NCBI RefSeq assembly: GCF_020515625.1
Contig: NZ_JAIWPJ010000006.1
Span: 1-64,000, forward strand
Source of the DNA: Natrinema amylolyticum
Lineage (GTDB): Archaea > Halobacteriota > Halobacteria > Halobacteriales > Natrialbaceae
DNA length: 64,000 nt
Direction: 5' to 3'
Shown: piece by piece, positions 22,832-31,043 of the stretch
Position numbering within the stretch: the stretch's first letter is position 1
Layout: every line of letters begins with the position of its first letter
Notes under the pieces: model-generated
Database searches by the model: none
Told to the model about the DNA's origin: nothing
The model's input: the letters and a program-made list of their open reading frames with translations, nothing else
Position numbers and translations under genes: made by a program

Positions 22832-24955
22832 ATGAGTTACGCCACGACACAGGAACATCTCCTCGAGGAATTGGATCGGCTCGATGTCGTTCTCGAAGCC
22901 GCGGAAGCGGCCGAGAATGTAATCGAGAGGGACGAGGAGTCTGCGACCGAGAGGGCAACGCTCGCGACCGAACCGCGCGAGTTACCGCTGGCGCTTCCGA
23001 AAGAAGCGCGCGATCGGATTCGCGAACTGACGGCTGAGATCGAGCGCGAGTGCGACGCGACCGATGCCGTCACGCTTCGGCTACGCGTGCTCGCGGATCA
23101 GTTCGATCTCTCGCGGCGTCACCTCGATACCCTCTTGCTCGCGCTCGCGCCGCGACTCGATCGCTCTTACGGTGAACAGTACGAGCGACTCCAGAGGAGT
23201 ACGACTCTCTCGAGGCTGACGGTCGTCCTCCTCGAGCGACTGTTCAGCCGGACGCCCGAGGAACGGCTCGCCGCGGGCGCGCTGGTGGCCAGCGATTCCC
23301 CGCTCCGGCGACACGGCCTGCTCGAGGTCGTCTCCCCGCCCGACGGCGTCGCCACCGAACGCGGCCGGCAGTACGTCGTCGACGACCGCATCGTCGACTA
23401 CCTCAAGGGCTACGACGGCCTCGATCCGGCACTCGAGACGGCGCTCGGCCGACACGCGGCCGGCGACGCGGCGGCGCTCGAGGAGCGCGAGATCGATCCC
23501 GCGCTCGGCGTCGACGACCTCGCGATCGGCGAGGACCTCGCCGAGCGGCTCGCGTCGCTGCCGGCCGACGACGGCACGGGCCGGCGGTTCTACTTCGCCG
23601 GCCCCGACGGGACCGAGAAGCGCCGCGCGCTCGAGGCCGTCTGCTCGGCCGAGGAGTACCTCCGGGCCGACCTCGAGGCGGTCCTCGACGCCGGCGCGCT
23701 CGACGCGCTCGTCCGGGAGGCGAAACTGCTCGGGAAACCGCTACAGCTGACCGGAGCCGGGAGGGCCACGTTCGACGCCAGCGAACGCGAGTGGTCGCTC
23801 GAGGCCGTGTTCGACCGTCTCACAGCCGTCGATACCGAGCTCTTCGTCACCGGCGCGGAGGCTTGGACGCCGTCAACGGTCATGGAGACGGACGTCGACG
23901 CCATCCTCGAGTTCCCCCGGTCGTCGCTGGCGATCCGCCGACAGTTCTGGACCGCCCGCGCCGACGATCTGCCCGACGCCCTCGAGCCCGAGGTGCTGGC
24001 GGGAACGTTCGAACTCACGCACGGCCAACTCGAGGCGGCGTTGTCGACGGCCCGGTCATTGGCCGGCGGCGGCGAGGTCACCGCCGACGACGTCTACGAG
24101 GGCTGTCGCGCCCAGTCCGCCGACGGGCTGGGCGACCTCGCCCAGCAACTCGAGCCCGACAGCGACTGGACGGATATCCAGTTGCGAGACGACACCATGC
24201 GCAAACTCGAGTTGGTGTGCGATCACGTCCGCCATCAGGGCCGGATCTACGGCGATTGGGGCTTCGAGGAACAGTTCAGCCGCGGCACCGGCGTCGTCGC
24301 CCTGTTCAAGGGAGATTCGGGCACGGGTAAGACGATGGCCGCCGAGATCCTGGCCGCCGACATCGGGATGGACCTCTACAAGATCGACCTCTCCTCGGTC
24401 GTTTCGAAGTACATCGGCGAGACCGAGGAGAACTTAGAGCGGATCTTCGAGGAGGCCGAACACTCCAACGCCATCCTGCTGTTCGACGAGGCGGACGCCG
24501 TCTTCGGCGACCGCTCGCAGGTCTCGAGCGCGACCGATCGCTACGCCAACGTGGAGGTCAACTACCTGCTCCAGCGCGTCGAGGCCTACGACGGCGTGAT
24601 CCTCATGACCACCAACTACGCCTCGAACATCGACTCGGCGTTCACCCGCCGAATCGACCACACCGTCACCTTCGAGATGCCCCGCGAGGCGACCCGCGAA
24701 CGCATCTGGCGGCACGTCTTCCCCGACGACGCGCCCACGCGCGGCATCGACTACGAGTTCCTCTCGTCGTTCGAGTTCACCGGTGGCCGTATCAAGACGG
24801 TCGGCCAGACCGCCGCGATCCTCGCGGCCGGCGACGACGACGGGATCGCGATGTCCCACGTCGTCCGCGCAGTGCAACTCGAGTACGAGAAGACCGGCCG
24901 CTTGCTCCAGCCCCCGCAGTTCGAACCGTACGACGACCACCTCATCTTGGACTGA
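22832..24955 (+). CDS. CIS-associated AAA+ ATPase (Pvc15/Afp15-type)
   Basis: 707 residues. The C-terminal third is a single AAA+ module: Walker A ALFKGDSGTGKTMAAEILAA, Walker B AILLFDEADAVFGDRS, sensor-1 TTNYASNIDSAF and arginine finger FTRRIDHTVTFEMP. The N-terminal ~400 residues are helical and highly charged, as in other eCIS ATPases, and include a degenerate P-loop-like region (GRRFYFAGPDGTEKRRALEA). In eCIS the ATPase is needed for effector loading or particle assembly and is not part of the finished particle. It is on the opposite strand to most of the cluster, immediately upstream of the cap gene and divergent from the DUF4157 cargo candidate, consistent with a loading role. Confidence 0.93.
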   Translation: MSYATTQEHLLEELDRLDVVLEAAEAAENVIERDEESATERATLATEPRELPLALPKEARDRIRELTAEIERECDATDAVTLRLRVLADQFDLSRRHLDTLLLALAPRLDRSYGEQYERLQRSTTLSRLTVVLLERLFSRTPEERLAAGALVASDSPLRRHGLLEVVSPPDGVATERGRQYVVDDRIVDYLKGYDGLDPALETALGRHAAGDAAALEEREIDPALGVDDLAIGEDLAERLASLPADDGTGRRFYFAGPDGTEKRRALEAVCSAEEYLRADLEAVLDAGALDALVREAKLLGKPLQLTGAGRATFDASEREWSLEAVFDRLTAVDTELFVTGAEAWTPSTVMETDVDAILEFPRSSLAIRRQFWTARADDLPDALEPEVLAGTFELTHGQLEAALSTARSLAGGGEVTADDVYEGCRAQSADGLGDLAQQLEPDSDWTDIQLRDDTMRKLELVCDHVRHQGRIYGDWGFEEQFSRGTGVVALFKGDSGTGKTMAAEILAADIGMDLYKIDLSSVVSKYIGETEENLERIFEEAEHSNAILLFDEADAVFGDRSQVSSATDRYANVEVNYLLQRVEAYDGVILMTTNYASNIDSAFTRRIDHTVTFEMPREATRERIWRHVFPDDAPTRGIDYEFLSSFEFTGGRIKTVGQTAAILAAGDDDGIAMSHVVRAVQLEYEKTGRLLQPPQFEPYDDHLILD

Positions 24956-25162
24956 CCAGACCATGCTCACAGCGTCCCCAACCCGATCCCATCTGACAGC
25001 ACCGCGCCGTTCGACGGCGAGCACCGAGACGTCTCGAGCACTGCTCGCGAATCGAACGCGACACCGATTTCGTCTCGATGGCGGCCACGGAGCGTCCGGG
25101 CCGCAAACGATGCGGTACCGACCGTCCCGACCGTCGAGTGAACCGACCGCGGCAGTCGCGAG

Positions 25163-25783
25163 GTGGCGATCGTGACCTTCACCGCCGTCGCCGCGGTCAG
25201 CGAGACCGTCCTGGAACTGTTCCAGGACCGAATCGAACAGCGCCGGAACGTCTCGTTCTCGCGTAGCGACGTCGCACTGGCCTCGCCCGAGGCGGTCGAC
25301 GCCGATTCGGGCGTCCGACTCGGGCTGTTCCTGTATCGCGTCACGCGCGACGAGAAAGCCGGAGCCGCCGCGCCCGAAGTCGCCCAATCGACGAAACGCG
25401 ATCCGCCGCTCCCGCTCTCCCTGCAGTACCTGCTGACCGCCTATCCGATGGACGACGAGGGAGAACAGGCCACCGGAACGCTCGCCCAACAGCGGACGCT
25501 CGGATTGGCCATCCAGCTCCTTCACGACAACTCGCGGCTCGAGCCCGCAGAGTGTGCGGTTGGGCTCGATCAAGACAGCGCTCTATCGATCCGAGTAACG
25601 TCCGAACCGCTCGACCAGTTCACGAACCTCTGGGCCCGGTTCGGCGACGCGACCTACCACCCCTCGGCGACGTTCGAGGTCAGTCCGGTGTTGATTCAGT
25701 CGACGAACGAGGAATCGTTCACGCGCATCGACGAACGTGAAACCGACATTTCTCGACGACCAGACGAGCCGGACACGCTGTAA
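25163..25783 (+). CDS. DUF4255 tail-terminator/cap protein (Pvc16/Afp16-type)
   Basis: 206 residues. DUF4255 proteins cap the distal end of the CIS tube and sheath and fix its length. Seen: IVTFTAVAAVSETVLELFQD at the N-terminus, the characteristic LGLFLYRVTRDEKAGAAAPE, PPLPLSLQYLLTAYPMDDEG and QRTLGLAIQLLHDNS, then VTSEPLDQFTNLWARFG, all at the usual spacing. The GTG at 25163 fits the family; a second GTG three codons later is possible. It follows the ATPase by 207 bases on the same strand. That gap contains only a low-quality Arg/Ser-rich frame and no clear gene. Confidence 0.92.
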   Translation: MAIVTFTAVAAVSETVLELFQDRIEQRRNVSFSRSDVALASPEAVDADSGVRLGLFLYRVTRDEKAGAAAPEVAQSTKRDPPLPLSLQYLLTAYPMDDEGEQATGTLAQQRTLGLAIQLLHDNSRLEPAECAVGLDQDSALSIRVTSEPLDQFTNLWARFGDATYHPSATFEVSPVLIQSTNEESFTRIDERETDISRRPDEPDTL

Positions 25784-25821
25784 CCGGGCGCAGTGACAGA
25801 CGCGTTCGCGGCTCCTGTCGG

Positions 25822-26952
25822 CTACTCCTGTGGCGTCGGGTCGGCGCTCAGCCCGATCGGCGACGGGTTCGAGGACCGAGTCGAATCGCGGTCCAGCGCA
25901 TCGTTGCCGCCCTGGAGGACGAACTGTTCACCGGTCCGCGTGTAGACGATCGGGTGTTCCCCGCCCTGTTTGAGCGTGTATCCGAGCGGGAGGTCCATCG
26001 CTGCCTCGTTCGGCTCGAGCAGGAACGCTTCGGGGACCTCGAACGGGCGGCATTCGCCGGGCTCGAGTATCGTCCCCGCGTCGAACTGATAGAGATCGCG
26101 TTTCGTATCGCGGATTTTCGCCTGCGTCAGTTCGACGGGGTCGACGCCGTCGTTTTTGATCGTCAGTTCGCGGCCGGAACGGGACTCCGGGCTCGAGACA
26201 GCGACGATCCGGAGGTCGGTCCGGTCGCTGATCGCGGACTCGTAGCGGTTGTAGACGAGCACCGTCGCGACCAGCCACAGGAAAGCGGCGAGGAGAACCG
26301 TCTGGAGATGCGTGAGCGTCCCATCGAACCACGGGAGCCACGAGAGTAGCACGCGAATCCCGAGACCGCCGAGGACGGCACCGGTAAAGCCGACGATACC
26401 GGCCAGCGTCCGCGTCTGAAGGAGCTTGACCTGAGCGTAACCGGCTTTGATGAGCATCGAGCGGAGCGCGGACGGCGAGTCGTCGGCCGTGTCGGGTTCG
26501 CGGCGCTGGCGGAGCGTGAGCACGGTCGCGACCGGCCACGCGATCAGCGACCCGGCGAGAACGAACGAGAGCGGGACCGAGCCGGCGATGACCGCGATGC
26601 CGAGGCCGACCGCAACCAGCGCGCCGCAGCTTCCGCCGGCGATCGTCGCCTGTGCCCAGATCGACAGCCGTTCCCACTGATCCCTGATCGCGTCCTCGTA
26701 ATTCCGATACAGGATATAACCGGCACAGCTTATCGCAGCGAGCACGAACACCGTCACTAACAGGACGACTCGCGGTGAGAGCACCCATCCCGTCAGGGGA
26801 ACCGACGATTGGGGAACGTATTCGACGAGCCCCATCACGACGGCCACGGCAGTTACGAGCAAGGCGACGATCAGCGCCGCCATCAATGGCCGAATAATCG
26901 GTGATAGTTGTTTTCTGGCCGTCTTCGTTACCTTCGATGCGACTCGTTTCAT
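25822..26952 (-). CDS. Multi-pass membrane protein inside the CIS cluster
   Basis: 376 residues. Six likely membrane helices: near residues 22-48 (PLMAALIVALLVTAVAVVMG), VVLLVTVFVLAAISCAGYIL, a double-spanning region (SCGALVAVGLGIAVIAGSVP, then SFVLAGSLIAWPVATVLTL), GIVGFTGAVLGGLGIRVLLS and VLLAAFLWLVATVLVYNRYE. A soluble C-terminal domain of ~130 residues follows, with beta character (LRIVAVSSPESRSGRELTIK, FDAGTILEPGECRPFEVPEA). No match to a known eCIS core protein. Its place between the tube and cap genes suggests a CIS-related job such as membrane anchoring, release or self-protection (inference). It has TATA-like DNA upstream, so it may be transcribed separately from the tube genes. Confidence 0.8.
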   Translation of the reverse strand: MKRVASKVTKTARKQLSPIIRPLMAALIVALLVTAVAVVMGLVEYVPQSSVPLTGWVLSPRVVLLVTVFVLAAISCAGYILYRNYEDAIRDQWERLSIWAQATIAGGSCGALVAVGLGIAVIAGSVPLSFVLAGSLIAWPVATVLTLRQRREPDTADDSPSALRSMLIKAGYAQVKLLQTRTLAGIVGFTGAVLGGLGIRVLLSWLPWFDGTLTHLQTVLLAAFLWLVATVLVYNRYESAISDRTDLRIVAVSSPESRSGRELTIKNDGVDPVELTQAKIRDTKRDLYQFDAGTILEPGECRPFEVPEAFLLEPNEAAMDLPLGYTLKQGGEHPIVYTRTGEQFVLQGGNDALDRDSTRSSNPSPIGLSADPTPQE

Positions 26953-27059
26953 CTCATCGAGTCACCCCGTTTCTGCCGTTGTCGGCCGACGGCCGGCCGT
27001 TCGCGATCGGACCGCGCTCTATCCGCTCGGCCAGTTTTGCTCCCGGTCGATTTCGCATA
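26949..27059 (-). CDS. Possible 36-residue basic peptide overlapping the membrane-protein start
   Basis: An ATG at 27059 opens a 36-codon frame (MRNRPGAKLAERIERGPIAK...) ending in TGA that overlaps the membrane-protein ATG by ATGA. The arrangement looks like coupled translation, but the frame is short and Arg-rich. The rest of the 320-base gap (26953-27272) holds only a TATA-like patch near 27085-27100 (TTTTAATAGG, minus strand). Confidence 0.2.
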   Translation of the reverse strand, partial: YAKSTGSKTGRADRARSDRERPAVGRQRQKRGDSMR

Positions 27060-27272
27060 GTCTCTCGAATGATGTTTGTCGAATCCTATTAAAACATACT
27101 GGTGATAGTGGAGAAACGAGAGTTAGTATCCGGGACTGTCCTTCCAGCAGATGGGGCTCGAGATCAACCGGTGATCGTCACGGACAGGATACTCGGAGCG
27201 TCGACCCGAACGGATCGAATCACCGGGTTCCGAGGACGGTCCGTGAATATCGGACGCTGACGGTGACGACCG

Positions 27273-27728
27273 TTACTCCGGCATCCCCGACATCTTCGTG
27301 AACCGCTCGTATGCCAACTCGATGGATTCGATCGCCATTCCTCGTTCGTTACTCGCCAGATCCGGTCCTGACCACTTCGTCGGATACGCGTTCGCGAACT
27401 CCCATCCCCACTGACTCTCGCCCTGAAAGCCGTCCTTTACTTTGACGACGATGTTTTTCCGGGAGATCGTCCCGCTCATGACCGACTGGATCCAGTCCCA
27501 GAAGGCCGTGTCCGTCGTCAACCCGCGTTGGAGGACGAGGTTTGCATGTGCGAACTGCCCCGGCAACTGGTGGACGTGATCGTTGACGCCGCCCTCGCGG
27601 TACTGGACGGTCTCTAACTCCATCGTTATCCCGGCGACCTCGGCGAATCCGGCGACGGTCTCGCCGTCCACCTCGACCTCGAAATTGTACTGTGCGTAAG
27701 GATCGTCTTCCGTTGTGTATGGTGCCAT
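27273..27728 (-). CDS. CIS inner tube protein (gp19-like), copy 2
   Basis: 151 residues, normal for the Hcp/gp19-like tube family whose hexamers stack into the inner channel. Seen: YNFEVEVDGETVAGFAEVAG near the start, ETVQYREGGVNDHVHQLPGQ, the diagnostic LQRGLTTDTAFWDWIQSV, VVKVKDGFQGESQWGWEFAN and NAYPTKWSGPDLASNERG, ending IESIELAYERFTKM. It is distinct from the other tube protein encoded at 28749-29207. eCIS usually carry two or three tube variants, one making the bulk tube and one the baseplate-proximal layer. It begins 48 bases after the DUF6760-like frame. Confidence 0.95.
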   Translation of the reverse strand: MAPYTTEDDPYAQYNFEVEVDGETVAGFAEVAGITMELETVQYREGGVNDHVHQLPGQFAHANLVLQRGLTTDTAFWDWIQSVMSGTISRKNIVVKVKDGFQGESQWGWEFANAYPTKWSGPDLASNERGMAIESIELAYERFTKMSGMPE

Positions 27729-27776
27729 CGTCTCGGTACTGCGGTCATGACGGCATCTGAGAGCCAGATGCCGTGG

Positions 27777-27986
27777 TTACTCGGAATCCGGCGGATTTCG
27801 GAGCACGATACCGCCGCCGGCGTCGTCACGTCCCCGGCCGCGACCGCGACGGCGGTCACGGGGTCGATCGGACGGCGAGTCGTTCATTCGGTCGTTGATC
27901 TCGCTGATCTCCGTACACCAGCGTTGCCGTTCCCAGTGGGGCATGTTCAACACCTCGTCATGGCTCCAGCCGAAATGGTAGGCCAC
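27777..27986 (-). CDS. DUF6760-like small eCIS protein, frame probably entered by -1 frameshift
   Basis: 69 codons from a GTG at 27986 (FGWSHDEVLNMPHWERQRWC then TEISEINDRMND), followed by an Arg-rich tail. It resembles the small DUF6760 proteins that follow the chaperone gene in eCIS loci, with pattern LYEEVA.VAYHF.W....L. The conserved LYEPDRLYEEVAF part lies upstream of the GTG in the same frame (27987-28043), and that stretch contains no ATG, GTG or TTG. Upstream this frame overlaps the end of the chaperone gene in the -1 register, beginning exactly at a GGGAAAT heptamer. GGAGGT sits eight bases before the GTG, so internal initiation of a short form is also possible, although these bases also encode the conserved EEV. 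Confidence 0.72.
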   Translation of the reverse strand: MAYHFGWSHDEVLNMPHWERQRWCTEISEINDRMNDSPSDRPRDRRRGRGRGRDDAGGGIVLRNPPDSE

Positions 27987-28030
27987 GAACGCGACCTCCT
28001 CGTAGAGGCGGTCCGGCTCGTACAGCCGGA

Positions 28031-28591
28031 CTATTCCGCTGGATTTCCCGACTCGGACTCCTCGCTCTCGTTCGATTCGGTGCCGGCCGCACGCATATCG
28101 GCGGCCTCGAATCCGGGCGATTCGGCCGCACCGACGCTGCCGATGTCACCGCCCGCACTGACTGGACCGGCTTCGACGCCAGCGGAACCCATACCGCCGG
28201 TTGCGCTGTCAGTCGTCACGTGAGAGCCGTTCTCCGCGTTGACTTCGAACGGCTCACCGCAGTCGGGACAGGCCGTCTCGACGGCGTTCACCCCCTGATT
28301 ATTGATCCGCTCGTACAGGGCCTGTAGGTACTCGAGGTCCGTGACGAACAGTTCCTCGATGACGCTCGCGTCGATCGTCTCGAGATCGCCGAGTTCGGTG
28401 ACGACCCGCGACAGCAAGACGATGGTCAGATACGAGGAGTTCGACTGGACGCGGGGGTTTTGCAGCGGCTTGATCTCGTCGGCTGCCGTAGCGAGCCGCA
28501 TTCGCCCCTCTTTGTGGAGCGTTCCCTCGTCGTCGACGTACCCTTGGGGAAGGGTGAAGTCGAACTCGGTCTGGAGCGTTCCGCCGGTCAT
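28031..28591 (-). CDS. Tail assembly chaperone, T4 gp51-like (eCIS)
   Basis: 186 residues. The first 110 residues match the eCIS/T4 baseplate-hub assembly chaperone class: FTLPQGYVDDEGTLHKEGRM, RLATAADEIKPLQNPRVQSN, YLTIVLLSRVVTELGDLETI and EELFVTDLEYLQALYERINN, then a CxxC element CPDCGEPFEVN. The last ~70 residues are a Gly/Ser/Glu-rich linker. ATG at 28591 is preferred over a GTG at 28600 because it overlaps the stop of the 54-residue frame by ATGA. Just before its TAG stop is a slippery GGGAAAT. A -1 slip there would add the DUF6760-like frame and give a fusion of ~271 residues, like gpG/gpGT of phage lambda. Confidence 0.9.
   Translation of the reverse strand: MTGGTLQTEFDFTLPQGYVDDEGTLHKEGRMRLATAADEIKPLQNPRVQSNSSYLTIVLLSRVVTELGDLETIDASVIEELFVTDLEYLQALYERINNQGVNAVETACPDCGEPFEVNAENGSHVTTDSATGGMGSAGVEAGPVSAGGDIGSVGAAESPGFEAADMRAAGTESNESEESESGNPAE
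28043..28049 (-). other. Slippery heptamer G GGA AAT, predicted -1 frameshift site
   Basis: Read in the chaperone frame the sequence is TCG GGA AAT CCA GCG GAA TAG, so G-GGA-AAT fits the X-XXY-YYZ rule. It differs in only its last base from the lambda G/GT heptamer GGGAAAG. It lies nine bases before the stop. The -1 frame is then open without interruption through the DUF6760-like region to 27777. Confidence 0.7.
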
Positions 28592-28752
28592 GACCGACAC
28601 CCGTCACTGTCACAAGTGACGACGACGCGGTCGGCGAACGGGGCGGCGTCACCGGTGTGGAGGACGCCTTCATCGTCGACGCGCCAGTCGTCGTCGAACC
28701 GATGACGCGGCACGGTGAACGCGTCCGGAGACGAACTCGACGGTCGTGTCAT
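28588..28752 (-). CDS. 54-residue protein of the CIS tube-chaperone block
   Basis: A small frame (MTRPSSSSPDAFTVPRHRFD...) ending in VVVTCDSDGCRS. Its ATG overlaps the stop of the tube gene (ATGA, 28749-28752) and its TGA overlaps the chaperone ATG (ATGA, 28588-28591), so it is locked between two coupled genes. That is strong evidence for translation. A CxxxxC pair at the C-terminus could bind metal if the protein dimerises. Many eCIS loci have an unnamed short gene at this point. No family can be assigned by eye. Confidence 0.7.
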   Translation of the reverse strand: MTRPSSSSPDAFTVPRHRFDDDWRVDDEGVLHTGDAAPFADRVVVTCDSDGCRS

Positions 28753-29207
28753 ACGTTCTTCCGTTCCATCTCGTCAAAGGTGACGACGTACTCCTCGGTG
28801 GCGAGGTTGCCCTGACCGCCACCGCCGTGGGAGTTGAGCGTCGGCGGTCGGTACTCCTTGATCCACGCCTTCGTGAACTCGAAGCGAAGCACCGAGTCGC
28901 CGACCTCGTTCATGATGATGACGGCGATGTTCTTCCGACCGCCGTCGTCCATCTTCCCCTCGTCGACGGATTTCCGCCAGTTGTAGAGTTCCTCGTTTTT
29001 CTCGTTCGCACCCCGAACGAGGATGAGGTCGTCGTACTGGGTGTCACCCCAGAGCTTTCGATTGTGCGACGGATCGTTTCCTTCGCGGTATTCGACCTGT
29101 TCGGTTCGCATCGCTGGCAGCTCGACCTCGACGAATCCGGGGATGCCGACGCCGTCGAGTTCGACCTTGAATTCGGTTTGTCTGAGTGGTCCGTGTGAGT
29201 CTGGCAT
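28749..29207 (-). CDS. CIS inner tube protein (gp19-like), copy 1
   Basis: 152 residues. Typical tube features: FKVELDGVGIPGFVEVELPA, EQVEYREGNDPSHNRKLWGD, YDDLILVRGANEKNEELYNW, KNIAVIIMNEVGDSVLRFEF and AWIKEYRPPTLNSHGGGGQG. The C-terminus (EEYVVTFDEMERKNV) completes the beta-barrel. It follows the sheath gene by 54 bases, the invariant sheath-tube order of contractile tails. More divergent from typical bulk tube proteins than the 151-residue copy, so one of the two probably forms only the baseplate-proximal ring. Confidence 0.95.
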   Translation of the reverse strand: MPDSHGPLRQTEFKVELDGVGIPGFVEVELPAMRTEQVEYREGNDPSHNRKLWGDTQYDDLILVRGANEKNEELYNWRKSVDEGKMDDGGRKNIAVIIMNEVGDSVLRFEFTKAWIKEYRPPTLNSHGGGGQGNLATEEYVVTFDEMERKNV

Positions 29208-29261
29208 TGTCGTATCGATTGCGTAGAGATTGGTTGATCGTCAGATACGGTGTGGACGATG

Positions 29262-30998
29262 TTACTCGCCGGTATCCTGGCTGATTCTGAAGACGACGAA
29301 CTCGGCCGGCTTGACCGGCGCGACGCCGATTTCGACGATGAGTCGACCGTTATCGATGTCGTCCTGGGTCATCGTCTCCTCACCGCACTTGACGTAGAAC
29401 GCCTCGTCAGCGGTGCTCCCTTGGAGACCGCCGTCTCGCCACACCGTCGTCAGGAAGTTCTCAGCCGACTGGCGCACGCGAGCCCACAGATCCTCGTCGT
29501 TGGGTTCGAAGACCGCCCACTGGGTGCCCTCGTCGATCGACTGCTCGATGTAGAGGAACAGTCGCCGCACGTTCACGTACTTCCAGGACGGGTCGCTGGA
29601 GGCCGTCCGTGCGCCCCACAGGCGGATACCTCGACCCTGAAAGCTCCGAATACAGTTGACTCCCTTCGGATTGAGGACGTCCTGTTCGCCCTTCGTGATG
29701 TTGTGCTGGACGCCGAGAATGCCCCGGACGACTTCGTTCGCGGGCGCCTTGTGGACGCCGTGTTCCGCGTCGCTTCGCGCGAAGATGCCGGTGATGTGGC
29801 CGCCCGGCGGAACGAGTTTCTTCCGGTTAGTGAATGGATCCTTTGTCTCGACCCACGGGTAGTAGTAGGCCGCATACGAGGAGTCGACTGGCGTCTCGAT
29901 GTCGGAAATCGCACCCGCGTTCTGTGGCGCCTGCAGAATCGCGAACCGCTCGCCCATGTTCTCACAGTGGGCGACGAGCGACTCGGTCAGACCCTCGATG
30001 TCGTTCTGGTCGGGAATACACATCAGCGAGACGCCGTCGAGTTCTCGGAACGCCGCGAGGCCCGTTCGCATTCCGGGCTTGTTGATACCCTCGTAATCGC
30101 TGAGGGTAACGTCCTCGCTCTCCGGCTTTGCCGACAGATCCGAGACGACGTCGACGTCGACTTCCTTCTCACCGGACTGGATCTCCTCGAGTTCCGCCTG
30201 AAGGTCCTCCCGAGCCTGAGAGGCGTCGATGTCGAACGGTTCGGCGATCCCCTGAAGCTCGTTGTACTCTCGGTCCTCGAGATCGTCCGGAACGTAGGCA
30301 GCGGTCTCCGATTCGGCATCGAGCTGAATCAGTCCGCCGTCGGAGTACTCCTCGGGAACCTCTCGTGACAGCCAGGAGAGCCCCTCAGCAGGCCGTCCGG
30401 CATCCAGCTGCTCGAGGTCGACGAGCACGGAGCCCGGGATCTGTTTCTCGTAGAATTGGCTGGATTCGGGATCCGCCGACATATCATCGTAGGTCTCTTC
30501 GATGTCAGGAGCGGGGTCAGGCTGATCGGAGGCGGGCTTGCTGACCTCCTCGATATCGCACGACCAGTATCGCAGCGTCAGCTTGAAGTAATCGTTCTCG
30601 CCCTCCTCGTACAGCGGTCCGTCCTCGACGATCGCGGCGATGGAACTTCCCCACCCGCCCGGACCGGTCGCTTCGACGCTGATGACGTCGGTTCGATCCT
30701 CGTCGACGAGAGTCGTCGTCGCGACGTCCGTCGGTTCAGCGGCTGCGACGCGGCCGACGTAACAGCGGCTCCCCCCGTTTTTGAAGAAGCCGTCAACGGC
30801 CACGTCCAAGTCCGAGGACTGTGGACTCGAGCCGAACGTTCGTTTGAATTCCGAAAAGCTCGTGACGAGCTTCGGTTCGACGGGACCCCGTTCCGTTTCA
30901 CCGAGGAAGCCGGCGGTGCTGGTGCTGACTCCTTCGACGGATTTGGTTCCGCTGTCGACCTCTTCGACGTAAACGCCTGGTGATAGGTACTCTGGCAT
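29262..30998 (-). CDS. CIS tail sheath protein
   Basis: 578 residues forming the contractile outer sheath. Seen: the N-terminal linker strand MPEYLSPGVYVEEVDSGTKS and GVSTSTAGFLGETERGPVEP, the core FKRTFGSSPQSSDLDVAVDG with FFKNGGSRCYVGRVA, and the conserved C-terminal domain (HKAPANEVVRGILGVQHNIT, GVNCIRSFQGRGIRLWGART, WKYVNVRRLFLYIEQSIDEG, EPNDEDLWARVRQSAENFLT), ending VAPVKPAEFVVFRISQDTGE. The handshake strands at both ends are intact. Only one sheath gene is seen (Afp has three). A variable inserted region at about residues 190-300 is acidic. It is the first gene of its operon, with GGAGGAG nine bases before the ATG. Confidence 0.97.
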   Translation of the reverse strand: MPEYLSPGVYVEEVDSGTKSVEGVSTSTAGFLGETERGPVEPKLVTSFSEFKRTFGSSPQSSDLDVAVDGFFKNGGSRCYVGRVAAAEPTDVATTTLVDEDRTDVISVEATGPGGWGSSIAAIVEDGPLYEEGENDYFKLTLRYWSCDIEEVSKPASDQPDPAPDIEETYDDMSADPESSQFYEKQIPGSVLVDLEQLDAGRPAEGLSWLSREVPEEYSDGGLIQLDAESETAAYVPDDLEDREYNELQGIAEPFDIDASQAREDLQAELEEIQSGEKEVDVDVVSDLSAKPESEDVTLSDYEGINKPGMRTGLAAFRELDGVSLMCIPDQNDIEGLTESLVAHCENMGERFAILQAPQNAGAISDIETPVDSSYAAYYYPWVETKDPFTNRKKLVPPGGHITGIFARSDAEHGVHKAPANEVVRGILGVQHNITKGEQDVLNPKGVNCIRSFQGRGIRLWGARTASSDPSWKYVNVRRLFLYIEQSIDEGTQWAVFEPNDEDLWARVRQSAENFLTTVWRDGGLQGSTADEAFYVKCGEETMTQDDIDNGRLIVEIGVAPVKPAEFVVFRISQDTGE

Positions 30999-31004
30999 TG
31001 ATTT

Positions 31005-31043
31005 CGCTCCTCCAATTGCTGCTGTAGCAGTCCTGTATTTATA
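31005..31043 (-). promoter_or_regulatory. Promoter and ribosome-binding site of the sheath operon
   Basis: TATAAATA (31036-31043, minus strand) with a second TTTTATA about 15 bases further upstream, then GGAGGAG (31007-31013) ahead of the sheath ATG. A start site ~25 bases below TATAAATA leaves a very short leader carrying the Shine-Dalgarno. The remaining intergenic DNA to 31332 is AT-rich and contains no gene. attaaat at about 31291 may serve the divergent plus-strand gene. Confidence 0.65.

Noticed and set aside
24964-25175. 70-codon plus-strand frame between the AAA+ ATPase and DUF4255 genes
   Set aside because: Composition is Arg/Ser/Thr-rich like non-coding shadows, it overlaps the cap gene start, and no similar gene is expected between these two in eCIS loci.
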